Shown: in pieces, positions 40,900-53,707 of the stretch
Position numbering within the stretch: the stretch's first letter is position 1
Layout of the letters: each line of letters begins with the position of its first letter
DNA from: Hoplostethus atlanticus
Taxonomy: Eukaryota; Chordata; Actinopteri; Trachichthyiformes; Trachichthyidae
DNA: 64,000 bases
Direction: 5' to 3'
Assembly (NCBI GenBank): GCA_034670405.1
Contig: JAXDDX010000087.1
Coordinates: 620,001 to 684,000 of the forward strand
The notes under the pieces: model-generated
What the model was told of the DNA's origin: nothing
What the model saw: only the letters and a program-made list of their open reading frames with translations
The model's database searches: none
Program-made: the position numbers and the translations under genes

Positions 40900-42830
40900 A
40901 TCCACTGAAGACAGTACGATGATACCTGCTGAAGCGCTTCCTAACAAATGCCTTTAGCAGAATTCCAGTACAACTACTGTCCTCTAATTTAAATTGCTAT
41001 GTGTCCACATTGCAGCCTAGAAAAAAAGCAATCATTATGGTGTTTCAACCAGCCTTGTGTCAACCACATTCTCGCAAAAAATAGCGTCAGGTGTCCAGGC
41101 TGTAATGTGGTTGATGTTGGCTGATATAGCCCCTTGGTGTAAAGTCACTCCTAAGTCAAAATGACCCTAAATTAGATCCTTTTGGAGTGATTTTTACGGT
41201 CATGAGTCACCGGTGAGCAAAAAGTTCCCAGTTTGAGATTGAAGGGGAAAAGGCCAGGGACCAGTTCCACTAGTATAATGAAGAATTGTTCCTCATTCAG
41301 TAGCCAGACCAATGAGTAGAGAGAGAGTGCGTCTTCTGATCTTGAATTTCACTCTCCTCGCTGTTGTGACCCCTCCGCCTGACAGCAATGTGAGCTATGC
41401 GCCTGTCGTAAATACTGACTGAATGGCAGGGACGATTCAACATTCCTTCTTTGAGAAGCGAGCGACATAGCAGACCGTCAGTGAAACTGCTTTGTAGTGT
41501 CTCACTGTCCTGTAATGTTGCTTATTTGGACCCTGCCCCGTAGATTTCTTATCACGAGGTATCAAGAGATGCACAGCTTGCGTTCCTTAAGCAATCACTG
41601 GTGGAAATCAGCAGAGCATTCCTCCTGCTTGACCAAAGTGGCCTGCTATACAAATGCAAACGAGCATTTGCATTTGTATCATTCTTGGGAGGTCAGCAGG
41701 CTAGCTAACTAGCTCACCTAGCTAGCTATAGGCTAGTTTGGCTAGTTTGAACTTGGAAGGTCAGCTAGGCTATCTAGCTAACCTAGATAACTTACTATGG
41801 CTAGATTACATTTTTTCATTTAGTATCAAGACTAGGCTTCATATTCATATTAGCTAGCTCCTCTCTCGCACCTTGCCTTTTCCACTAGCTTTCAGTCTAA
41901 CGTTACTTGAACTGTGGTACTTTTGAGGTTTTACCAATGAGATTATTTCATAATAATAATGATGCCTCAAAGAAATGTACTTGGGGAACTAAAAATCCAA
42001 TCTGCTGAATGCAATTCCATTGGAGCTGTAAATGTAGATCAGAAAATGTACAACAAAGAGGAAGTTCCCTTGGGTTATGCAATGCACTATATGTTGCTGT
42101 CTATTGGGAAATATCACCAATATCTGCCAACTCCTAAAAGGCAGAGAGACAAAACGTCATATCTAGAAAAATATAGTGCTGGCACAGTCACAGGCATGTG
42201 GCCTCTGCATGGTAACTGACTTTTGTTTCATAACTGAGCATACTTCTGTAACTTCTGAGTTTCTATTAATCATCCTTTTGCTATGGTCTTACACTGACAA
42301 CACCCAGGCAGAGAGGGAAGGTACCAGGCGATTTCTTATACGCTGCCAATCTCTCCTCAGTCATTTCATTGTACTAATTGGTCCGATGGGTTGGGTAGTG
42401 ACTCACCCTGCATAGTTTGGTGTGTATCGGTGATATTGTCTGTAACAAACTATGTTGCTTGAAAAAACATCAAGGAAGTGTCAACCACACTAAGCCAAAG
42501 CATAACTAAAATGGATGATTATGATGATGAGTGACTGCAATCCAAAGTGGTTACAGTCAGGGTGACCCAGCAGGCATTTGACGGACAGCAGCGTCTCGGA
42601 GGAGGCTGACAGGAGGACGTTTCTCTCTCTTCCACAGTCTTTCCTGTCTCTAGTAGGGGGATACTTTTGTGGGGCCCCACGCAAGAAAGGGCCCTTCAAA
42701 CAGGAGAGGTGTCACATCTTGTCCGGGGGCCCAGAATTCATGGCAGCAAAAGTCCCCCCAAGAACACCCAAAAACATTTATTGAATGTTTGCTGGGAAAT
42801 CACAGATGGTTGGTGGTCAGAACGGAAACA
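40900..42830. other. Intergenic, no gene recognised
   Basis: Contains many GCTAGC/CTAGCTA runs near 41700-41850 and a short hairpin at 41648-41679. No coding stretch I can assign. Confidence 0.5.
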
Positions 42831-42834
42831 AAAT

Positions 42835-42981
42835 GAAGTGTGTGTGTGTGTGAGAGAAAAAAAGAGTGTGTGTGTGTGTGTACTGAATGTATGTGCATAT
42901 GTGAGACAATGTTGCTAGGTGTTTGCTCAGTCTCTGTTTCTCTGCAAACCTGGTCAAGCCTGTTAGAAAGGAGTGGTGTGC

Positions 42982-43021
<40 letters not shown>

Positions 43022-43165
43022 TCTCTTTTTCTATCTCTCTCGCTCCTTCTAGGCAAGTTTCGGCTGTCAAAAGCCTGCAAATCAGCTTAGCATGTCCCTC
43101 TCTGTGATTGGGTTCAGAGCCGAGTTGTGTGGGTGTGTGTGTGTGTGTGTGTGTGTGTCTGTGTG
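42835..43165. repeat. Cluster of microsatellites (GT)n, (CT)n, (GT)n
   Basis: (TG) runs at 42838-42882, a (CT) run of about 18 units at 42983-43018, and a (GT) run at 43131-43158. Three different arrays within 330 bases. Confidence 0.9.
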
Positions 43166-43354
43166 TTGCGAGTGAAAGAGGGCCGCTAAGAGAGGCGGTG
43201 CTGATGCGGCCTAACCTGTTCTCCAGGCTTCAGCTTAGGCATTTAACTGGCATGTCCATCCCATCCTGCCTGACAGAACAGCAGTGGCACGGTGTGGAGG
43301 AGACATCGCTAACTGGGCTTTCCTTAAGTGGAGGCATCTCTGGCAGCATCACCA

Positions 43355-46300
43355 GGTGAGTCCATCCCCCCACACCCCTCGGCCAGCCGTTCCGTCTACG
43401 GCCTCTTTTTGGAGGTGAACTAGGAGGAAAATTGATAAAAATGCTGTATCGTTAAAAAGGTCCACACACTGAAAGCTACTCCCAAGGTGTATGAATGTAT
43501 TAACATCATCACCCATGATGAGATTAACTAGAACATAGGGATTGATGCAGATCTTAGTACAAGTGTACACATTGGTTTTACATGAATAGTGAAGCTGTTT
43601 GCAAAGATTGAAATATAATTGACCGGTGCATTGATTTACAACGGGATGAAATGTATCCATGAGTTCAACAGTCTAGTTGTAACAGTCTAGCTTTTGCCAG
43701 ATTTTGAATTTTCGAATTTGATCAATTAAGAGACAGTCAGGCACAGCAGGGCCCAATTGTGAAGAGCTGTGGAAATATATTTTATTACATGTATTTGATG
43801 GCACAGTAGAATGAAGCATGCTTGCTTTATTCCTAGATATACGATGGGAATTTACAGTAAAAATAGCCACGATGGCCTATAGCTCATGTCATATTGTTGC
43901 ACTGTACAGAAGATTTACAATGAAACTGCAAATTTTGTAAATGTCTCACTCAATTGGAGGCACGAGCTAAACCATTACTGCTAAATATTGAACTCTACTG
44001 TCAACATCACTGAAACAAAACTGTGAGGGATTCATGCTGTTTTTGCATTACGTAGGTGTTATCGCTTTGGCTGTCGAGGTACCATTTCCTCTTGTGGGTT
44101 TCTATTAGAGGCTACACCCATGAAACAGGCAGCTCTGTCAGCTTGGGTTTGTTTCGGTGCTATATCGTTAGCGTAGGTGTGACTTCTGTAAAGATCCTCA
44201 TTTTGTATATGTGACTTAAGTGTTTACTGTTTATTTACAATGTTATTCTGCTATTCTCTGGTTTTGGCTACACGTAGTGGTTGACACCCGCCCATTACCA
44301 AGTCATCGAAATATCGTTGATACATATATTGACTTTTCATTTTATTTATTTAGATATTGGGGAATCGTGCATGAGCAATGAGATAAGTGATTTTAAACGA
44401 AAGGGGATTGTGAACCAAAGCACACTGATTTGAGAGGCACTGCATTGTACTTTTTGTCACCAGGGCAGAGACTTTTCATGCCGATGGTACTGCCTCATTG
44501 ACAAGAGTTATAATGTTCCTTGTTTCTTCGCCTGTGGAATCCAGACATTTTCCAGTGTGTTGTTATTTGGAGTTGTAAGTGTTGATTGGAGAGTTGTCAG
44601 TCCACTCGTAGAGCTGATACGGCTCTGAGACGGCTGTTCAAAACCATCAAATTCAAATTCAAATTAACTCTGATGGCTGTGGACTTATAGAAACACTGGG
44701 ACACTGCTGGTTTTTACACTCTCAGAATTAAATTAACATTGAAGGTAGGGGGTGTGTGGTTGGAGGAAGGGCTGTGTGTGGTGAGTAGTGTCAGCTCATA
44801 TGCATGTAAACTGACTGGTTAGTGGCACATTCCCTTGAGCAAACCTGGCAAAGGGCTTGGATTCTTGAGGTGTGAGCTGGCGTGGGCGGGTGTCGGCGTC
44901 ACCCTGTCAGTCAACCTGCAGAAGAGCTATTCAAGAGTTGTCTCTAAAAGTGGTTAAGAACACTGTAAGCATAGGTGTAGAATTGGGGAGGGGGCAGAGG
45001 GACATGTCCCCCTCAATATTAGGAGATGGATTAATTGACACCCCGCCCCCATTTATTTCCAGTGACTGGCTTTTATTCCTTTAGGGAAAAAAATTATTTG
45101 TGGTAACAAAGTGACAAAATCCTGTTGTGTGCGTACAATATATAAAAAGTGTGTGAATAGTTGAATAAGTTCATATATAGAGAGCCAGTGCAACTGCACC
45201 AAACCTTTATCTGAAACGTGGTGTTGGAGAGCTTGTTGACTGATACTCTATAATTTCCCTTTCAGTCTGCATATTGACCATGGTAGAGCCTATTAGTTCT
45301 AAATATGTCTGATGTCAGCTGTTTCTTCACAGAAGGAGGTCAGTAGGCAACGCCTTGATAATGCCTGACCTGAGTGTTTTTGCCTGAAGTCAGATTCAAC
45401 AATCTATCCACCAAATGAATCAATGAAATGTCTAAATGATTTTTTTTTAACTAAATAAATAAATACAATCAAGTAAATTCAACTAATTGTAGCAAGTGAG
45501 TGCAATCAGTTTCAAACTTGCTGAAGGATAAATAAATAAATAATAAAATTAAAAAATTTTTTACACACGTTTTATTAACTTAATGAAATGAAAACGAGCG
45601 TGCAAAATAACAAGAAAACCACCAATATGTAGCCCATGCACTTGAATTAATCCAAATGCGGGAATGAGGTCTATCGCGTACCATCTCGTGCCCTCAGTAT
45701 AGTAAATCGTAGCCTCTCATTACATATTTTCTTCTGCTTCCGGTCCTGGGCTCCGTACAAGTGCAAACGCGGTCTGCCCCTTTAAAACAAATATAGCCCT
45801 TCCCCTTTAAGAAAGTTGTCAGATGCAGGAGACAGGGTGGCAGAGAGAAAACACATTTTCTTATTAGACCTCAGCCGTGTGGCACCACGACAATCTTTGC
45901 TAAACAGTGTTTATTTTCGTTCGAGCTAGCCGAACGTGAGCTCGTGAGAATGATTCCCGATAAACTGATTAAAACTCAAATCCGAAACCAGTTAAGAGGT
46001 TAAGCTCCTGCCATGTATATCCTACAACACTTTCATTTGCTGTCCTTTGGAGTCAAACATGTATTTATTTTTTTTAATTTAGATTTTTTTTTTATCACAA
46101 AGCTTTCTGAAAACTTGAAAACTTAACAGCATTTCAATTTAGAGCTTTGTTGTGAGAATTGCCCCTGAGAAGTTCATTCAAATTTGAAAACTTTAGTAAC
46201 ACTTTCCCACACTTTCTCACTGTCATGAGTTTTTTTTAATAATGATTTAAAAAAAATAAATCAAATTGAGTTGTACAAGTTGTGGAAATGGCCATTGGCT

Positions 46301-47170
46301 GACTGGCCTAATTATCAGAACTCAGAACAGGTGAGGGGTTGAGGCCAGTTCCACCTAATTCCTGTTGGGAGCCTCTTTGACTCTTAGTATTACAGCATTC
46401 CCTCTTGCTTGGTGATCTAAACTTAAGTAACATATTAGTAACAGCACCACCATATTGTTGGCTCTGAATGATCACTTCCGCTGATCTCTGGGTCAGCATA
46501 TAGGGATTTTAGTTTTGGTAATCGAGACATCTCAAACGCTGATCTACTTCCTGGGAAAGTTCAAATGTTGGTTAAAACCACTGGCATGGCAATTTGTTGT
46601 CTTTGCTGAGGTCCTTGGCGCGTTTACTTAAATACTTGAAATTCTGCATTGATTTCCTGCATCTTGATTGTGAAAAAGGTAAAAGCTGGTGGTGTGACAG
46701 TGATTCAATTACTGTTTACTGCTTTAGTGTAGGTGTGTGCGGGAGGGTTGGTTAGAGAATATGTTTGTTGTAAATCTAATTTCTGAGCCAGTTGTCACCA
46801 CCCAAACCTTTGTTGATGGACCTTGATTGCTTTGCCAAGAGCTTCGCATTTGGTATTTTGACATCCGAGAGAAAATGCTCTCCACAGATTGTATAATTAT
46901 GTATTATAAATAACTGTGTAAGCTTTTTGTGTATTCCTTCATTGTCTTCTTTTTTTGTTGTTGTTGTTGTCAGGGAGACAGAATGTCAGTTTGTAAACAG
47001 CATGTCCCCTTTGTCTTTTGAATATGAAAAGTAATAAGAATTTGGTCACATAAACAAATATGTGTAACTTCTTGTGTTTTGGTGTTTTACAGATTAACTT
47101 TGCTGTGGTTTCTATGGTTTCCTGTGGTTTATAATAACTTCCATGATATACGGATGTAAATACGCCTAAG
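43355..47170. other. Long upstream region of the AHNAK-like gene, no coding feature
   Basis: AT-rich, with no coding stretch recognised. A strong donor CACCAG|GTGAGT at 43354/43355 could end an untranslated 5' exon, but nothing else supports that. Promoter and leader exons of the plus-strand gene at 47176 probably lie in here. Confidence 0.4.
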
Positions 47171-47175
47171 AAATC

Positions 47176-50100
47176 ATGGTAAGTATCACAAACAAACAAA
47201 AAAAAACCCTGAGATGTTATACTTCAAAACACACACATCGAGACATGTATCATCCATATGTTTGAGATTGAGATGTCTTGTGAACTGAGCAACTAATGAC
47301 ATGGTGCATGGGATTGTCTAACATATTTTGTGTATTGTAAACACTTATTCCTCCCCCCAAAACCAGAGCGGGCAAGGTTGGAAAGGAAGTTTCTCGGAAA
47401 ACCTGGTCCTGAATGACTCTGCGAAAGGAGGAGTCACTGCGGGGAGTGGCTTGAAAGAAGGTAAAATACTAGAGGAAAACCACTGAATTTAGGAATTCAA
47501 ATGTTATTCCTATAGTCTAAGACAACCCAATCAATATCCATAGAGAAAGAATTGTGGAGGGGGAAAAAAAGTATAAAGAGGTGTAGTGTTATTACGATTA
47601 GAAATGTATCAACAGGCATATTTAAAGTATTTTTTTATTTGTAGGTTTCCTTTATAGCACTTTTTAACTTCATTTCGAAGTGACAACAATAATAATTGTT
47701 TTTTCAGTTTTATATTACTTTACTTTCTGGTTGAGAACTGGTGACCCAACTATAGATCACATCTCATTTGGGAATAAAAACCCAGACAGACATTCTGTGG
47801 GTCCATGTAATCAGATTATTGCCATGAATCAGATCAGACGATTTTGACAACTCCTTTACTCTTATTATAGGAGATGAGATTGTTGCGGCGACCATTCGTC
47901 TGGACCACCTCAGTAAAGAGGACGCGCTGAAGGTCCTGAAGGCCTTAGAGCCGTATGATGACAACCTGAAGATTGTGACAAAGCAGGACCTGAACGCCAG
48001 TGTAGGCCTTGGTTCCCTGGGAGCAGGTCTGAAAGACCCTGCAGAGGTAAACTTCAAAATCCAACCCAAAGCAGATTCTGCCGAAATAATTCAAATTTGG
48101 GTGTTTTTGTGCTCGCATGAACTTAATCTTAAACTTCATGACCTATGGACTGGGGTTAGACTGATATATGGGTTTTCCAATATATATATTAAATGTCTAT
48201 CAGCCAGTCAATGTGGTCCACCTCTGATATGATTGAGGTTTCTCCCTGACCACAACTACATAAAACAGTCTGTTAAAGCTGCAATAAAACTTTCTTTGCA
48301 CATTTTATTTATTTATATATTTATTTAGTTGTTCAATAGTGTTTTTGTAAATTAATTCTATATGTAAACGTCTAATGTATCCCACGGTTTCCCCTACCAC
48401 TCAATAGCTAGGGTGGGTCACTCTGCCTTAAGGAGCTGCTAACCCTAAAAGAGTTTTGTCTGGTCTAAAAACAGCTTGAGAGACTTTTCCACACTGGCAA
48501 GAAAAATACAATTTTGTATAAAACACTGAACAAAATTCTTTGGCATGAAAATGGAAAAAAATGAAAGAGGCACAAAATATCGGCAGCTTCAATCCAAAAA
48601 TATCAGTATTGATAATGGCCTTCAAAAACATTCAAAATCCTTTCACAAATTGAAAATGTTTTCACACTGGGGAAATGCGCATAGTGGTGTTTACAGGCAC
48701 ATTATAATTGCCAAAAAAACAAGTTGTAACTTGTCATTTGAATATGAATACCAACAGAAAAGAAACCAATCTTCAAATGATAATTTCAAGTATTCAACCT
48801 ATTTTAAACATGTTTTCATGGATTTAAATCAATCCAAACCTTTTTTTATACGTACAAAAATATCAACCATATACATCTCCTGCTCTGCAAATATCAAATA
48901 GCCTTTAATGACAGATCTCTGCTGTTGGTGAATTTTGACAGAGCAATGAAACAACTGCACCTACAGTATTAATCCTAACCTGAAATGGATCTTTTGTAGG
49001 TGATTTGTATCTTTTGTGCAAGTGCTTTGGTACTGCAAGTTACAGTACACATTACAAGATGTATTTGTAAATTATAATGTGCATAAGTACATAGATATTG
49101 ATTGAACTGTCCAAGATCATTGAAATTGTATTTAGTAATTTCCCTTTATATTAAAAATTTAACCAGATTAACCAATACCTGAAGAGTTCATTTCAAAAAT
49201 ACATACAATTTTGGGAAAAACAACTATTACCTGAAATTCATTATTCCACATCCCTAAAATATCAGGACAAGTGATTAAAAGTGTCATTTAGTTACCTACT
49301 ATCCTTCAAAAAGTATCACAATTTGTTCTAATTTTGTATTTTCAGTCATTCAATAAGCGTGGGTATCACTTAAAATTGTGGATAACTGGTTTTGTTCCTC
49401 ATATATAACGACTATCACTGAACTAATAAGATGGTAGCTAAAGTCTCATCTGGTTTTTGAATTTCAAAAGACAATGATACTGTTGTATGTTATGTTGTTT
49501 TAGTGATAATATTAGAGCATCTGTTAACCCAATTTATTTACCATTTGATTATCTACAGATGCTCAATGCTAGTTACAACCAAAGGGAGGGGCTGTCAATG
49601 GATGCCTCAGCTGAAGCACCAGTTCTTGCACTTGATGGCCTAAATGGAAAGCTAAATGCTGCAGGGGGGTTGGGGGGTGAAATCAGTGGTCCTGCTCTGA
49701 ATGGAGAGCTGCCCAATCTTACTCTAAACACACCTTCAGCTGACCATGGTGCAAAGTTCACAATGCCCACCATAGGAATGACTGCACCAAATATCAAAGG
49801 AGCAGACCTGGATGGCACCCTCAGAGCACCTGATGTTGGTGTCTCATCTCCACAGCTCAGCACTCCTGATGCCTCACTTAAGATCGAGAAACCAGAACTC
49901 AAGACAGGCGCATTAAAATACAAGCCCCCAAAATTCAACATGCCACACTTCAATCTACCTCATATGAATGCCAAACCACCAACAGGAGAAATTGATGTTT
50001 CTGCTGCCTTGGATGCCCCTGCTGTCAGTGGAAATCTGAAGACACCAGACCTGAAACTCTCAGCACCTAAAATAGACATCAAAACTTCAGATGTGGATTT

Positions 50101-53100
50101 GAATGGACCAAATGTGGATTTGAAGAATCCAGATGTTGACCTGGATGCTCCCTCAGGGAAAATCAAGTGGCCACATCTGAAATTGAAAAATCCCAAAATT
50201 AAAGGACCAGATGTAGACTTAAATGCTGACCTGTCTGCACCTGACGTAAACCTCTCCACACCAAAGCTTCAAGGGGAACTAAGTACACCAAATCTGCCCA
50301 ATGCTGGCCTTAAAGGTCCTGATGTAGATGTCCAAGCCCCAGATATTGACATTGATGCTCCATCCGGGAAAATTAACTGGCCTCATTTGAAATGGAAGAA
50401 ACCCAAACTTCACGGGCCAAAAGCTGATATGGACATAGATGCAGACCTGAACACACCGGATGTTGATCTCTCTGTTCCAGGGATTGAGGGTCAGATTAAT
50501 GCACCAGATTTTGACTTGACTGCCCCCAAAGCTGATCTTGAAGGCCCCAATTTAGATGTTCAAACCCCAAATATTGATATTGATGCTCCATCCGGGAAAA
50601 TCAACTGGCCTCATCTGAAGTGGAAGAAACCCAAACTTCATGGGCCAAAAGCTGATCTGGACATGGATGCAGACCTGAACACACCGGACTTTGATCTCTC
50701 TGTTCCAGGGATTGAGGGTAAGATTAATACACCAGATGCTGAATTGAATCTCCCAAAAGCTGACCTTAAAGGCCCTGACGTAGGCATTCAGGTCCCAGAT
50801 GTTGACATTGATGCTCCATCAGGGAAAGTGAACTGGCCTCATTTGAAATGGAAGAAACCCAAACTTCATGGCCCAAAAGCTGATGTGGACATAGATGGAG
50901 ACCTCACGACACCAAATGTTGACCTGAAAGCACCAGATGTTGACATTGATGCCCCATCTGGGAAAATTAAGTTCCCAACACTCAAGCTGCCCAAGTTCCA
51001 GCCTCCTGGGACAAAGATGAAAGCCCCAGATGTTGACCTTGAGGCAGATTTGAATGCACCTGACCTCAGTCTCTCTCCTCCTGAAGTTGGAGCATCACTT
51101 GATGGACCTGATGTGGGTCTCAATGTTGACTACCCTGGGCTAGATTTGAATGCTCAAAATATAGACATTGAGGCTCCATCCGGGAAGTTAAAATGGCCCA
51201 CTCTTAAAAAGCCAAAGTGGAGTCTCTCCACTCCAAACATTGATGGAGGGATAAGTACAGCAGATGTGAATTTACCAAAAGCTGACCTGGAAGGCCCCAA
51301 GGTAGACCTTGATCCAGATGTTGATATTCAAGCACCATCTGGAAAATTCAAATGGTTGACACTAAAGAAACCCAAATTTGGCACACTGAAAGGACCAAAG
51401 GCTGATGTGGATGCTGATTTGAAGACGCCAGACTTGAATCTCAAAGAGCCTGATGTGGACATAAGTGCACCAGATCTTAACCTTTCTGCACAAAAAATTG
51501 AGAGTGGCATTGATACTCCAGATCTTGATATCAGATTGCCTAATGCTGATATCAAAGGTCCAGATGTGGATCTTGATGCTCCAGATGTTAACCTTGATCC
51601 ACTCTCTGGTAAACTTAAGTTGCCTAAATTTAAACTACCAAAAATCAAAGGGCCAAAAGTAAAAGATCCTGATGTGGATGCTGATTTAAAGGCACCAGAC
51701 ATTGATGCCAGTGTTGATGTGGGTGCACCTAATATGGACCTAAAAACACCAAATCTCTCCCTGTCCACACCAAAGATTGAAGGAGGTATTGATACTCCAG
51801 ATCTTGGTAACTTACTAAAGGCTGATCTCAAAGGCCCTGATGAGGCCCCATCTGGAAAATTTAAGCTCCCTAAAATCACATTGCCAAAGTTTGGCTTAAC
51901 AGGGCCAAGGGTGAAAGGACCTAATCTTGATGTTGATACTGACCTCAAGACCCCAGAGTTGGAAATTCCTTATGTAAAGTTGCCTGGAGCAGATTTAACA
52001 GTGCCTAATGTTGATCTAAAAACACCAGATTTGAATCTTGCAGGCCCCACAACTAAAGGAGATTTATTGGCCCCAAAAATTGAAAGTGATCTTTTGGTGC
52101 CAGATCTCAATTTCACTTTGCCTACCGCTGACCCAAAAGCTCCTGATGCTACTTTGAAAATGCCTGAACTGAATCTTTCTACACCAAAAGTAGAAGCAGT
52201 TGCATCTACTCCAGCTAGAGATATCAGCTTGCCCAAAGCTGAACTAAAAGGTCAAAATGTGGATCTTCATGCACCAAATGCTGATCTTGATACATTTGGA
52301 AAATTCAAGCTGCCAAAAATAGACTGGCCTACATTTGGCCTATCCAAACCAAAACTGGAAGGACCAAATCTAGGTTTAAACACCCCGAATATGGACCTTT
52401 CAGTTCCTGATGTTGATGGCAGCATCACAAAACCAGACCTTAACCTTTCCTCAGCAAACATTGAAGGAGACCTCTCAGCACCAGATGTAAATGGGAAATT
52501 GCCAACGGCTAAAGTAGAAGCACCTGATATTGCGCTGAAAACCCAAGGGTTGAATCTCTGTGTCCCAGATATTAAAGGAGATGTCTCTGCTCCGGACATG
52601 GACACCACCATGACCAAAGCAGACCTCAACAGACCTGTCATGCAGTTAAAAACGCCAGATCTAGATATTGATGCCCCCAAGATGCCTCATTTTAAGATCC
52701 CAAAACTTAATCTTTCAAGTCCTCAAGTAAAAGGCCCCAGTGTTGATATTGATACATCGAATTTAAGTGTTCATCCTTCACTTGAGACTGGAATAGAGGT
52801 TCCTAAGGTAAATGTAGATGTCCCTAAAGCAGATGGCAACATCTCTGACGTGGATGTGAAAGCTCCAAATGTAGATATGGATGTTGAAACATCAAAATGG
52901 CCACATTTCAAGCTGCCAAAGTTTGGCTTTTCAGGGCCCAGAATAAAAGTCCCAGAGGTTGATGATCTGAATGTGTCACCTGATGTGAAGGTCACAGCTC
53001 CCAATGTTGGAGAGATCAGTTCATCTGACATCAGTGTCTCTGCCCCTGAAGTTGAGGCAAGTCTCAACAAGCCTGAACTGGTTATCAAAGCTAAGGGAGA

Positions 53101-53707
53101 TGAAGTTGAAGATTCAAAAAGTAAGCAGAGATGGCCTTTCAAATGGATGTCTAGGTCCAGTTCAAATACAGAGGAGGAAGAAAGTGATGTTGACTCTGAA
53201 ACTGACTTGACTGAGGTTGAGGTTCCAATATTCAAATTCCACAAACTACCAAGGAACAGCATTGATGATGTTAATGGATTCAGAGATAGTATTGGCATAC
53301 CAGAAATTGATAGGAGCCTTAAAACTGAGGGAAAGGATTATATCATTAGCAAAGGGATCCGCTTGCCAAAAGTAAATGTAACATCGAATACGGGAGAGAA
53401 GATTGATGTATTGGAGAGATTGAAAATGGCCAAGGATAAAACATCCCCAGTTAATATTGCACAAGCTGAAGCGAAAGGTGATGTTAGTCTGCAACGGGAA
53501 CTTGCAGCCCCAAGGCTTGATGTAAGTGCCTCTACAAAATTGGTTGATTCCACTTTGGTGAGAGGAGGAACCTTCAAAGTTGGGAAGCCTGAATCTGGAC
53601 TAGACCTTGAGCACCCTGTGGTTGCGTCATCAGAAGAAAATGATAAATTGTCACTAAGCCTCTCCAATATGCTTGGCCTAAATATCAAGGATGCAGATAA
53701 TGCTTAA
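47176..53707 (+). CDS. AHNAK/periaxin-like PDZ and giant-repeat protein
   Basis: Scaffold-type protein of the AHNAK (desmoyokin)/periaxin group; the members act at the cortical membrane and cytoskeleton. Coding exons: 47176..47178 (ATG alone, then GTAAGT), 47367..47460, 47871..48046 and the huge 49559..53707; total 4422 nt, about 1473 codons. Residues 1-91 look like the family's N-terminal PDZ-type domain (GSGLKEGDEIVAATIRLDHL, SKEDALKVLKALEPYDDN). About 1100 residues follow of repeats built on PDVDLxAPSGKIKWPHLKxKKPK, then a C-terminal part with PFKWMSRSSSNTEEEESD and a basic RLPKVNV segment. The start is an inference: the ATG sits exactly at a donor. Poly(A) signals: 54118..54123 and 54243..54248. 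Which AHNAK paralogue this is cannot be told by eye. Confidence 0.88.
48160..48640 (+). repeat. Dispersed repeat family R1, copy 2, with second module
   Basis: The first module (48160-48430) matches 23942-24190 and 60830-61050. The second module (48430-48640) has GAGACTTTTCCACACTGGCA, AAAACACTGAACAAAATTCT, TTTGGCATGAAAATGG and AAAAATATCAG, matching 61480-61640 in order. It lies in the third intron of the AHNAK-like gene. Confidence 0.65.
50120..51330 (+). repeat. Coding tandem repeats, 228-bp period, in the AHNAK-like exon
   Basis: The phrase GATGCTCCATC(C/A)GGGAAA occurs at 50354, 50582 and 50810, exactly 228 bp (76 codons) apart, with WPHLKWKKPKLHGPKAD following each time. Neighbouring units before and after are more diverged and vary in length. 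This points to recent unequal duplication of three central units inside an older array. Confidence 0.9.

Noticed and set aside
48545..48901. 118-codon open frame in the AHNAK-like intron
   Set aside because: It overlaps module 2 of dispersed repeat R1, and the frame is not kept in the other copy.
49573..53688. Many long minus-strand frames opposite the AHNAK-like exon
   Set aside because: They mirror the codon bias of the repeat-rich plus-strand exon; no independent motif or splice support.
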